NCBI RefSeq assembly: GCF_023072615.1
Contig: NZ_JAKNRW010000023.1
Location: 19,357-83,356 of the forward strand
DNA length: 64,000 nt
Direction: 5' to 3'
Source: Pseudomonas violetae
GTDB taxonomy: Bacteria > Pseudomonadota > Gammaproteobacteria > Pseudomonadales > Pseudomonadaceae
The position numbers were made by a program, and so were the translations under genes. The notes under the pieces are model-generated. The model worked only from the letters and a program-made list of their open reading frames with translations, was not told where the DNA came from and ran no database searches. Below are positions 54,085 to 61,828 of the stretch, in pieces (the first letter of the stretch is position 1; each line of letters opens with the position of its first letter).

Positions 54085-54566
54085 CAGTTGAGGTTCTGCA
54101 CTTTGTACTCCTGGGTATTGACCTGCAGCACCGCGTCGAAGGAAACCTGACGGCTGATGTCCTGCAGGCGCAGTACTGCGTCCACGCGGAAGGTCAGCAT
54201 GCGTTGGCCGGTTTGTTGCGCGAGCAGTTGCACCTTGACGCTGCGGAACCGTCGATCGCCGACGGTGATTGCCTTCTCCAGCTGGCGTTGAATCAGCAGG
54301 CGATCCTGCGGATCCAGCACACTGCGGCTGGTGAAGTCGGGCATGCCGTAGTCGAGGATGGTCCCGCCCAGATTGACGAAACCTTGCAGCTCGTTGGCGA
54401 CCAGGGACTGGCGCGTGTTCACCAGTACTTCCAGGTCGCGAACGATGCTGGCCTTGTAATCGGCCAGCGAACACAAGCGTTGCGACGAAGCCTCCATGGA
54501 CTGGTGCGGATGATCGTCGAGCAATCGATCCAGCAGCGATGGCAACAACCTGTGTTGACTACTCAT
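54084..54566 (-). CDS. tssE: T6SS baseplate protein TssE (gp25-like)
   Basis: The product has 160 residues. The gp25/lysozyme-like wedge domain shows VLVNTRQSLVANELQGFVNL (family NTR motif) and TILDYGMPDF. It nucleates sheath assembly. The ATG at 54566 has GGAGG 6 bp upstream. The gap to tssC is 25 bp. Confidence 0.94.
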   Translation of the reverse strand: MSSQHRLLPSLLDRLLDDHPHQSMEASSQRLCSLADYKASIVRDLEVLVNTRQSLVANELQGFVNLGGTILDYGMPDFTSRSVLDPQDRLLIQRQLEKAITVGDRRFRSVKVQLLAQQTGQRMLTFRVDAVLRLQDISRQVSFDAVLQVNTQEYKVQNLN

Positions 54567-54591
54567 AGTGCCTCCCTGGCAACGATGTCGA

Positions 54592-56094
54592 TCAGCCGCG
54601 AGTCGATTGCGGCAATTCGGCAACCAAACGCAACGATGCAGTCAGTTCGTCCAGCTGGTAGTGCGGACGCAGGTAGGTCACGGCCTTGTACACCCCTGGC
54701 TTGCCCGGCACTTCGAACACTTCGGCACGGGCCTCACGCAGCGGGAACTTGGCCTTGGCTTCCTGGCTGGCGGTGTCGTCCAGCAGCACGTAGCTCGACA
54801 GCCACTTGTTGAGGAACATCTCGACGTCTTTACGCGAAGCAAAGCTGCCAATCTTGTCGCGCATGATCGCCTTCATGTAGTGAGCGATGCGCGAGGTGGC
54901 GAAGATGTACTGCAGCTGCGCCGAGAGGCGGGCGTTGGCGTTGGCGATATCGGTGTTGTACTGCTTTTGCTTCTGCGCCGACTGGGTGCCGAAGAACGCG
55001 GCGTAGTCGGTGCCCTTGCAGTGCACCAGCGGAATGAAGCCCAGGTCCGAGAGCTCTTTTTCACGACGGTCGGTGATGGCGATCTCGGTGGGGCACTTGA
55101 GGGCGATTTCGCCGTCGTCAGTCTTGAACGTGTGAGTTGGCAGACCTTCGACCAGACCACCCCCTTCCACGCCACGAATCGCCACGCACCAGCCGTAGCG
55201 CGAGAACGCGTCGGTGACCCGGGTGCCCAGGGCGTAGGCGGCGTTCATCCACAGGTACTTGTTGTGGTCACGGCCATCGACGCTTTCGACGAAGTTGAAT
55301 TCTTCCACTGGCGTGGTATCCGGGCCGTACGGCAGGCGACCGAGCACGTGGGGCAGGGTCAGGCCGACGTAGCGCGAATCTTCCGAGGCGCGGAACGACT
55401 TCCACTTGGCGTATTCGACGGTGTCGAAAATCTTCGCCAGGTCCCGTGGGCCGGACATGTCGGTGAACGAGTCCCAGCCGAACAGCTCAGGCGAGGCCGC
55501 CGAGATGAACGGGGCGTGGGCCGCAGCGGCGACGTGGGAGATTTCTTCGAGCAGGTACATGTCTTCGGGGCTGCGGTTGAACTCGTAGTCACCCAGCAAC
55601 ATGCCGAACGGCGCACCACCGAAGGTGCCGTATTCTTCTTCGTAGATCTTCTTGAATAGCGCGCTCTGGTCGAATTCCGAGGCGGCCTTGAGGTCGCGCA
55701 CCAGGTCTTTCTTCGAGGCGTTGAGCAGGTGGATCTTCAGCGTGGTGCTGGTTTCAGTCTGGTCCACCTGATACTTCAGGCCACGCCACGACGCTTCCAG
55801 CTGCTGGAATTCGCGGGCATGCATGATCTCGTTCATCTGCTCGGAGAGCATCGCGTCGATTTCGGCGATGCGCGCATCGAGCACGGCGATCAGGTCCTTG
55901 CTCGGCGTCATCTCGCCTTCCAGCACCTGGCCCACCAGTTCACCGATCAGGTCACGGGTGCGGGTACGCTCGGTCTCGGAGCGGGCCACGCGGCTTTCCG
56001 AAATGATGCTGTCGAGCAGGGAGGATGGCGGGGCGAAGTTTTCCACTTCGACGAGTTCGCTGTCCTGTTGAGTCACGGTTTGCTTGTCGTTCAT
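54592..56094 (-). CDS. tssC: T6SS sheath large subunit TssC (VipB)
   Basis: The product has 500 residues with LEASWRGLKYQVDQTETS, FGMLLGDYEFNRSPEDMYLL, YAKWKSFRASEDSRYVGLTL and the C-terminal LNKWLSSYVLLDD region. TssC with TssB builds the contractile sheath. The ATG at 56094 follows TAGGAGCC; tssB ends 10 bp upstream. Confidence 0.97.
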   Translation of the reverse strand: MNDKQTVTQQDSELVEVENFAPPSSLLDSIISESRVARSETERTRTRDLIGELVGQVLEGEMTPSKDLIAVLDARIAEIDAMLSEQMNEIMHAREFQQLEASWRGLKYQVDQTETSTTLKIHLLNASKKDLVRDLKAASEFDQSALFKKIYEEEYGTFGGAPFGMLLGDYEFNRSPEDMYLLEEISHVAAAAHAPFISAASPELFGWDSFTDMSGPRDLAKIFDTVEYAKWKSFRASEDSRYVGLTLPHVLGRLPYGPDTTPVEEFNFVESVDGRDHNKYLWMNAAYALGTRVTDAFSRYGWCVAIRGVEGGGLVEGLPTHTFKTDDGEIALKCPTEIAITDRREKELSDLGFIPLVHCKGTDYAAFFGTQSAQKQKQYNTDIANANARLSAQLQYIFATSRIAHYMKAIMRDKIGSFASRKDVEMFLNKWLSSYVLLDDTASQEAKAKFPLREARAEVFEVPGKPGVYKAVTYLRPHYQLDELTASLRLVAELPQSTRG

Positions 56095-56104
56095 CTTCAG
56101 GCTC

Positions 56105-56638
56105 CTACTCTTTGCCATCGGTGGCAGGGACGGCCGCTTCACGGCCGAATTCCTTGCCCAGCGTTTTCAACTTTTCGGTGTTCTGCAACACGTCCATCAG
56201 CAGCTCTTCGAGCTTGTCGTTGCCGCCCATCTTGTTGCGCAGGTCCGCCAGCTTGTTGCGCACTTCCAGCAGCTTGCGCAGCGGCTCGACCTGCTTGACC
56301 ACGTTCTGCGGCTCGAAGTCTTCCAGGGCATTGAAGTTGAGCTCGACGCCCAGCTGCGTGCCGTTCTTGGCCAGGGTGTTGTCGACCCGATAGCTCAGGC
56401 GCGGCTTGATGCCCTTGAGCACGCCGTTGAAGTTGTCGCGGTCGATGAAGATGAACTTGCGGTCCTTGAGCTTCGGCAGCGGCTCCAGCGGGTTGCCGGA
56501 GAAATCGCCCAGCACACCGACGACAAAGGGCAGCTCTTTCTTTTCCTGAGCGTCACCGATATCCACGTCATAGGTGATATGGACCCGAGGCGCGCGAACG
56601 CGGTCGAGTTTGTGCTGGGTACTTTCCTTCTTCGCCAT
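56105..56638 (-). CDS. tssB: T6SS sheath small subunit TssB (VipA)
   Basis: The product has 177 residues, starting MAKKESTQHKLDRVRAPRVH, with KELPFVVGVLGDFSGNP and ALEDFEPQNVVKQVEPLRKL. I use the ATG at 56638, 6 bp after AGGAG; the ATG at 56644 directly abuts that site. Confidence 0.97.
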   Translation of the reverse strand: MAKKESTQHKLDRVRAPRVHITYDVDIGDAQEKKELPFVVGVLGDFSGNPLEPLPKLKDRKFIFIDRDNFNGVLKGIKPRLSYRVDNTLAKNGTQLGVELNFNALEDFEPQNVVKQVEPLRKLLEVRNKLADLRNKMGGNDKLEELLMDVLQNTEKLKTLGKEFGREAAVPATDGKE

Positions 56639-56707
56639 CGTCATCTCCTGGTGCGAACCAATTCGCTGCAAGTCGTTTGCGTTCGGCTGAACTGTCGGCC
56701 GGGCGCG

Positions 56708-57457
56708 TTACATTCCTTCGATCGTCAGCAGCAGGCGCTGACGGATTTCATCGTTCATCTGCAAAATATTGTCGTGGCCCACCAGCTCTTCGAAGCTGCT
56801 GTTGCCGGCAATCTGGGTGCTGCTGCGGATCACTGCTTCGTCGGGCAACTGCGCGCGCACCGGCGAGCTGATGACGCAGAAGGGCAGGTCACCAAAGTCT
56901 TTCAAACGTTCGAAACTCACGGGAAAACGCAGGCCATCGAGCAGTCGGCTCAAGCCCGGGGATTTGCTCAGGCAGTAGAACAGCACCAGGTAGTGCACGA
57001 CGAAGCGATACAACTCGGCGCTGCTGCGATTGGGGTCTTTGATCACGGTGCGAAAACGCGCCAGGTCGAACGAACTGAAGCCGATCACCCAACGCACCGG
57101 GCTGGTGATGCGAATGACCTGACCGCTCTGGGACAGCACCTTGTCGTATTCCAGCGGGAACAGTTCCGGCGTGGTGCTGATCAGGTTCAGGGGCACTTCG
57201 AGTTCGTTGACCAGCTGGAACGGCGCGGCAGAACCGATGCGGTCGTACAGTTCCTTGAGCTCTTTGAAATGGTGCTGGGTCTCACGCCCGCTGCTGCGCT
57301 GCGCGCCTTGCAGGTACTCACCGAAAAACGACTGCGCACGGATCAGCAAGGCCAGGGTCGACAGGTAATCCGAAGCCTGAACCTTGAGCGCATCGGAAAT
57401 GGCCCGGGTCTGGCTGCGCAATTTGATCAGTGCTTCAACGTCAAACGTCTGAGTCAT
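56708..57457 (-). CDS. T6SS-associated protein upstream of tssB, unknown function
   Basis: The product has 249 residues, starting MTQTFDVEALIKLRSQTRAI; a GTG at 57478 would add seven. It is rich in helices, with no signal peptide; one hydrophobic stretch (YRFVVHYLVLFYCLSK) is probably buried and not a membrane span. It precedes tssB by 69 bp in the same direction and so is likely the first gene of the T6SS operon. I know of no assigned role; the size and place suggest an accessory or baseplate-linked factor. Confidence 0.75.
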   Translation of the reverse strand: MTQTFDVEALIKLRSQTRAISDALKVQASDYLSTLALLIRAQSFFGEYLQGAQRSSGRETQHHFKELKELYDRIGSAAPFQLVNELEVPLNLISTTPELFPLEYDKVLSQSGQVIRITSPVRWVIGFSSFDLARFRTVIKDPNRSSAELYRFVVHYLVLFYCLSKSPGLSRLLDGLRFPVSFERLKDFGDLPFCVISSPVRAQLPDEAVIRSSTQIAGNSSFEELVGHDNILQMNDEIRQRLLLTIEGM

Positions 57458-57973
57458 TGGTACATCGTCCTTGAACACTTCGCTGTGGCTCGCCGTATAT
57501 CGACAGGCTGGCGCAAAGAGCTACTAATTTCTCGAATGAACACCTGTTTACAAAGTGCAATCCCTGATGTCAGCCATCAAGTAATCGCCCTGTCAGGAAT
57601 ATAATGTCTTTAAATACTGGCCTTTCAGTGTCGAGTGGCCAGCAACGTGGTGTATGGCAACATTTCGCATGAAAAAGTTCACGAGGGAGCGGATTTTTTC
57701 TCGTTTTTGATACATGCCGCAATGATGTCCGCTGGCCATTAGTCTGGGGTTGTGTCTTACAGGCTTGTCTGAAAGCCAGCAGGTTCAATGGTTTGCGGGG
57801 TGCGGTGGATCCAATTTTTTATTTTAATTAATTTCAAAAAAGGTGAACCGGTTCACCAAAATTTCTGGAAATGGGGGAATTAAGTGGGTGGTGGTGGGTT
57901 GGCTGATGGGAGAAGTGATGGCATTGCAGAGTAATTGCACTAAAAACGTGATCCGGGTTTTGTTGAAGGAGTT
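57458..57973. promoter_or_regulatory. 516-bp intergenic region with palindromic candidate operator
   Basis: No gene can be supported here. It is AT-richer than the T6SS genes and should hold the T6SS promoter near 57460-57620. GGTGAACCGGTTCACC at 57842-57857 is a perfect 16-bp palindrome whose core TGAACCGGTTCA resembles LacI-family operators. No LacI-type gene lies in the window. Confidence 0.5.
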
Positions 57974-58127
57974 TTAGTGTCTGCCCACGCACAGGTCGTA
58001 TAGCTCGCTCAGCAGCGCGTGCAACTGGTTGTTTTCGTCCAGTAAGGGTGTTTCCTGTTTATAAAGCACGATGATCGAGTTTTTCTCTGAGAAGGCGCGC
58101 AGTTTTTCTCAATTCGTCAACATTCAT
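57974..58127 (-). pseudogene. Frameshifted remnant of a second DUF6966-like immunity gene
   Basis: From the ATG at 58127 the frame reads MNVDELRK and soon stops. In the shifted frame it continues KLRAFSEKNSIIVLYKQETP, LLDENNQLHALLSELYDLC and ends at 57974. This tail aligns with the end of the intact gene at 59511-59786 (DIVLYCNGQPLITENNELDM, LLSKLHNLC). A one-base change near 58108 and loss of the middle part explain it. Confidence 0.7.
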
Positions 58128-58165
58128 TTTTGTTTTCCAGATGTTGTCATTGATCGAACGCCACC

Positions 58166-58513
58166 CTATTTTTCAAAAGCAGCAACGCTGACGGCGCCAT
58201 TGTGCAAATCGACTGAGTAGCTGAGGCCATTCCAGTTACTGGCAATCACCCACTCATTTTTGTCGCAGTGAAGATTCACGTAGGGCTTGTCGACTTCCGT
58301 GCCATGGGGGCTTTCTTCGATTTGCCAGAGTAGTTCGCCGTGCATTGACAGTGCAAAGACGTTTCTATTGAAAATCACATCGGGTGGGGGCTCGACCAGA
58401 ATCAAGAGCCTGTCCTTGTGGCGAAGGGCCTCTTTGACGGGGTGAGGCAGGGGAACGGGTTGACCTGCTATCAATAGGGTTCCGTCGTCAATACGGTGCC
58501 ACTGTGGGGTCAT
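58166..58513 (-). CDS. Unrecognised protein in the effector/immunity island
   Basis: The product has 115 residues, soluble and acidic, with alternating strands (LLILVEPPPDVIFNRNVFAL, GELLWQIEES, YVNLHCDKNEWVIASNWNG). This resembles a single beta-propeller-like or beta-rich fold. No signal peptide is present. Small size, AT-rich codons and position beside an effector suggest an immunity protein for a toxin not in this window. This is inference; the family is unknown. Confidence 0.6.
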   Translation of the reverse strand: MTPQWHRIDDGTLLIAGQPVPLPHPVKEALRHKDRLLILVEPPPDVIFNRNVFALSMHGELLWQIEESPHGTEVDKPYVNLHCDKNEWVIASNWNGLSYSVDLHNGAVSVAAFEK

Positions 58514-58551
58514 CTGTTTACACCTGCGTTGTCAGTGAAGTCGCAGCAATG

Positions 58552-59460
58552 CTATGTGCGAGGAAGACTTTCTGGCGGCAGTCCATTAGGCAGCTGAATC
58601 TTTAAGCCCTGTGCGATCTGATGGCCAATGTAGAAGGCAATCCCCAGTGCGCTAGCCAGTTCGGGATCATCGGCTTCAAACTCTTTGCTGGCCCAAGCGC
58701 CGATCGTCAATTGGTGTAGCCTCGCTTTATCTTTTTCAACGCTTAGCAACACGTTTTTTATGAATTGCAGTTGGATTAACGAGCTTGAATACATCTGGAA
58801 TTCCGGGTGCCTGTTGTATCTCAGTGCGGTGATTGCTATTGCATTGTCGATGTAATCGAGGGCAGTTATTGGCGTTTTCAGGAGGTGGTCATCCCCGGCT
58901 ACGGTAGCTTGAGAGCTACGCGACGCCACATAATCATCAAACAATTGAACCTGCTCTCTGGTCGGGTCGAAGTTTCGATAATAATCAACGTGTGTTCTAT
59001 AGGTAAGAAATTGTTCCGATTGTGGTCCATGAGTCAGTAGAGCAACAATGGCCGCACATTGCATTAGCCAGTAGATTTCAAACGAGGATTTAGTGCCTCG
59101 ATCATAGCCAAGATTTTCGCCTTGCTTGTACAACTCAGCGGCCAGTTGGCTGGGATTGTCGCGGTTTATCGTCGCCTTTGAGGTCAAACCGGCCGGGTCA
59201 TTTGCTATGACGAATACTCGATAGCGCTGCAATAGAAGGGCATCCACGAGCGTCAGGTCCGGGCAGGCGGGGGGTATTAGCGGTTCAAAAATCTCTGCCT
59301 CACGATTGATCGGTAGCCAGGACAAGTTCCTCTCTACTTGGGAAGGTGCTTTGTTCAACTCTGTCAAGACGGCTTGATCAACAGCCTGCTCTGTAGGGGC
59401 GGGTGGAAGATCAGTCTTTTGCCTGAAAAGAGCCCTCAAATGACGCAATAGCTTTGACAT
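58552..59460 (-). CDS. Unrecognised 302-residue protein in the effector/immunity island
   Basis: The product is soluble and mainly helical with no signal peptide. It has a variable N-terminal 60 residues and a helical core (FEIYWLMQCAAIVALLTHG, ALDYIDNAIAITALRYNRHP). A GAAGG site precedes the ATG at 59460. It lies 50 bp downstream of the DUF6966-like gene, on the same strand. It could be a second immunity protein, an adaptor or unrelated cargo; I cannot name a family. Confidence 0.65.
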   Translation of the reverse strand: MSKLLRHLRALFRQKTDLPPAPTEQAVDQAVLTELNKAPSQVERNLSWLPINREAEIFEPLIPPACPDLTLVDALLLQRYRVFVIANDPAGLTSKATINRDNPSQLAAELYKQGENLGYDRGTKSSFEIYWLMQCAAIVALLTHGPQSEQFLTYRTHVDYYRNFDPTREQVQLFDDYVASRSSQATVAGDDHLLKTPITALDYIDNAIAITALRYNRHPEFQMYSSSLIQLQFIKNVLLSVEKDKARLHQLTIGAWASKEFEADDPELASALGIAFYIGHQIAQGLKIQLPNGLPPESLPRT

Positions 59461-59510
59461 GACAAGCCTTCAGCGGTCCAAATGTGAGTCGATTGCTCGC
59501 TCGAGCAGAT

Positions 59511-59786
59511 CTAAGCGGTAACGCACAAGTTATGTAGCTTCGATAGTAGCATATCGAGTTCATTGTTCTCCGTGATCAAAGGTTGGCCATTGCAATAAAG
59601 AACTATATCGTTGATCGAGCCCATGCCACCAAACAGTATGATTATTTTAGACAAGGTATTCGTCACATCTCTCTGTAATTCGGAGTTGTATTGATCTATT
59701 CGCTCTGCCCATTCCAGTTTTTCGCCTTTACGCAATAGTTCGGTAATGCGTGTCATGATTAAACTGATTTCGCTTATGTTCTTCAT
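59511..59786 (-). CDS. Candidate immunity protein, DUF6966-like
   Basis: The product has 91 residues, helical then beta: GEKLEWAERIDQYNSELQRD, then FGGMGSINDIVLYCNGQPLI and ENNELDMLLSKLHNLC. The GGMGS-NDIVLY pattern is that of DUF6966, which I recall beside polymorphic toxins. Its ATG overlaps the effector stop by 4 nt, so the two are translationally coupled. This supports a cognate immunity role; the pairing itself is inference. Confidence 0.75.
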   Translation of the reverse strand: MKNISEISLIMTRITELLRKGEKLEWAERIDQYNSELQRDVTNTLSKIIILFGGMGSINDIVLYCNGQPLITENNELDMLLSKLHNLCVTA

Positions 59787-61141
59787 TTTAGAGGACTCGA
59801 TCCCATTATCTCAACGCCTTCTATTGTCCAAGGCTTAATTACTACGATTTGTTCCGTTCCACCAACGTAAAAGCCACCCTGAGAGCCAACCTCGCCTATG
59901 TAAACCTCTGTTCCAGCCGGTATTTTAACTTCAAACGCTGTATCGATCGGAGACTTGCCACCTCCGGGCCACTCTGGAAGGACAGCTTTGTCTATTCGCG
60001 TTTGCAATATTCCCGATGGAGCCTCCTGACCAAAGAATTGTCCCAACGGCTGATCCTCTACGCCAGCTCTTTTTAGTACTGTATCGTTTTCGAGGATTAC
60101 TGAGGTGTATCTGCCTCCAGTAAATGTCTCTGCAAGCCTTGGATCCAGAGGGCCCGGCGCGACGGCAGAGTATGTGCCAGTGATTGCTCCGAGTTTGTGA
60201 CGCGGTAGTGTTTCAGTCTTCGATGCATTCCGGGGCTTGTCTGGGGCAGGTTCAGGCAGTGGTTCATTGGCCCGTTGCAAGGGCGTCGGCTCCTTCACCT
60301 GCAACTCCGCCTGAGCCAGCAACTTCTGCTCATTACGGGCCAACCAGCCCGCCAACTGCTTGTTGGAAATCTCTGCCTGCAACCGCGCGCTACGGGTCGC
60401 GATGCTCTCCATGCTGCCGACCACACCCGCTTTCATCTGGCCCCGGGTCAGGTAGGTGACGATGGCAGTGAGCAGCAGCAACACCAACTGCTCCTGGCCG
60501 CGTGCGAGTTGTCGCGCTGCACGTTCAGTGCGTTCCTGAACGATCGAAGCCGAGCCGCCGCTGGGGTCCAGGCCTGCAGGCTTGACGCCGTCATCGGCGT
60601 GCCACGCGGTGGTGATGCCTTCCTGCAAAATGGAGAGGCAGGCCGGCAAGCCCTGGTAGAAATATTCGGCAATCGCCGACAAACCCAGCCCCATCAGGAT
60701 CAGGTTGCCGACTTGCAGGCCGATGCCCGCACCGGCTGCGGCCCCTGGCGCGGCGCCGATCCCAAAGGCAAAGGCCCCCGCCGCGCCGCCGGCAATGGTG
60801 CCAATCGCCACACTGCCGCCGAGGATCATCGAAACTTCCTTGACCAGTTGCAGCAGCACCGGAAGGATCTGCTCGATTTCGATCGAGGCCCACTTGCGCT
60901 TGAGGTCCATCTGGATGATCGGGTAGGAGAGGGCGAACGCCCGGTTCACCGAGTCAATGCGCTGACCGCCCATGTAGCCATAGGCCTGGCTCGCACCGTT
61001 GCCGACGCGCCGGGTGAAACCGTTCCAATTGTCGTGAGCGCTCTGCAAGCCCTCATTGACGCCCTGGTTCAGTTCGCTGAATTTCTGCTCGAGGTTGCGT
61101 TCGACGTCGGCCCAGCTGGGCACATTCGCTAAAAGATCCAT
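59783..61141 (-). CDS. Candidate T6SS effector: DUF6861-like N-terminus plus C-terminal toxin domain
   Basis: The product has 452 residues. Residues 1-240 are GC-rich and DUF6861-like, with hydrophobic helices at about 92-162 (LVKEVSMILGGSVAIGTIAG, GLQVGNLILMGLGLSAIAEY) and 218-232. A Pro/Glu-rich linker is at 284-305. The C-terminal domain (335-452) has FTGGRYTSVILENDTVLKRA, a WPGGGKSPID loop, then PAGTEVYIGEVGSQGGFYVG and GTEQIVV. The last parts recall ADP-ribosyltransferase/TNT-type folds, but no catalytic set is proven. It is followed by an overlapping immunity candidate. Confidence 0.75.
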   Translation of the reverse strand: MDLLANVPSWADVERNLEQKFSELNQGVNEGLQSAHDNWNGFTRRVGNGASQAYGYMGGQRIDSVNRAFALSYPIIQMDLKRKWASIEIEQILPVLLQLVKEVSMILGGSVAIGTIAGGAAGAFAFGIGAAPGAAAGAGIGLQVGNLILMGLGLSAIAEYFYQGLPACLSILQEGITTAWHADDGVKPAGLDPSGGSASIVQERTERAARQLARGQEQLVLLLLTAIVTYLTRGQMKAGVVGSMESIATRSARLQAEISNKQLAGWLARNEQKLLAQAELQVKEPTPLQRANEPLPEPAPDKPRNASKTETLPRHKLGAITGTYSAVAPGPLDPRLAETFTGGRYTSVILENDTVLKRAGVEDQPLGQFFGQEAPSGILQTRIDKAVLPEWPGGGKSPIDTAFEVKIPAGTEVYIGEVGSQGGFYVGGTEQIVVIKPWTIEGVEIMGSSPLK

Positions 61142-61828
61142 TTACACATCACTGTCCTTGGGTGGAAGAAGCTTCCGTGTCGCCGCATGGGTGTTGCCGG
61201 ATATTGGACTTCATGCCGGGGCTAAAGTAATGGCCATTAGCCGCACTCTAGACTGCACTCGAATAATAAAATTCAATGTGGATCCCATTTTTTCTCAATC
61301 GCGTAACACTCGGCAATGATGTCAATGAGGCACCAGTTGTGTTTTTCACACCGCATAGCTGCCGTTTATCCTTGATATACGGGGATTTTCTGTCTTTGCG
61401 ACGGGCAGATATTAAATTCTTAAACTTCCAACCGTTTTCAAAGGATCACTGAAATGCCACTAGCGGGTTGACACCATAGCGGGCGAGGGTGTTTCCTTTG
61501 CCGCTTTCGGGGCACTGTAACGCCGCTGAAAATGTGACGTCCCTCTCATTTCTGCTTCGGCGATGGCACTTTCGCATTATCTTGCGGTCGCATTAACTGC
61601 GCTCGATCCCATCCCCGTAAATACGGTGGATTGCAAAAAAGATGACCGGAAAAGCATGTAGGAAAATTCAAACAAAGTTGCGCTGTTGAAGTCTGCAAGT
61701 TCGCGCTACGTGCGCTGGTGTATGCGGTTGATGTTGTTGTAATCGGGTTACGGCCCTTCAGTCAGATTCGTTATGCGCAGTGGTTGGCGAGGGCGGTAGC
61801 GTTCCCCACTGCTTTCAAGGAGATACTC
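61142..61828. promoter_or_regulatory. 687-bp divergent intergenic region between effector and vgrG
   Basis: No coding sequence is convincing here. It is AT-rich near 61220-61440 and should hold promoters for the effector (minus) and vgrG (plus). A TTGACA at 61467-61472 has no good -10 partner. I searched by eye for sigma-54 (TGGCAC-N5-TTGC) sites and found none with correct spacing. Confidence 0.5.

Noticed and set aside
54085..54474. N-terminal extension of the tssF frame
   Set aside because: It overlaps tssE on the same strand in another frame and is not TssF-like; the TssF start motif begins at ATG 54084.
61560..61620. TGGCACTTTCGCAT near 61565 as a sigma-54 promoter for vgrG
   Set aside because: The GG-to-GC spacing is wrong for the -24/-12 pattern.
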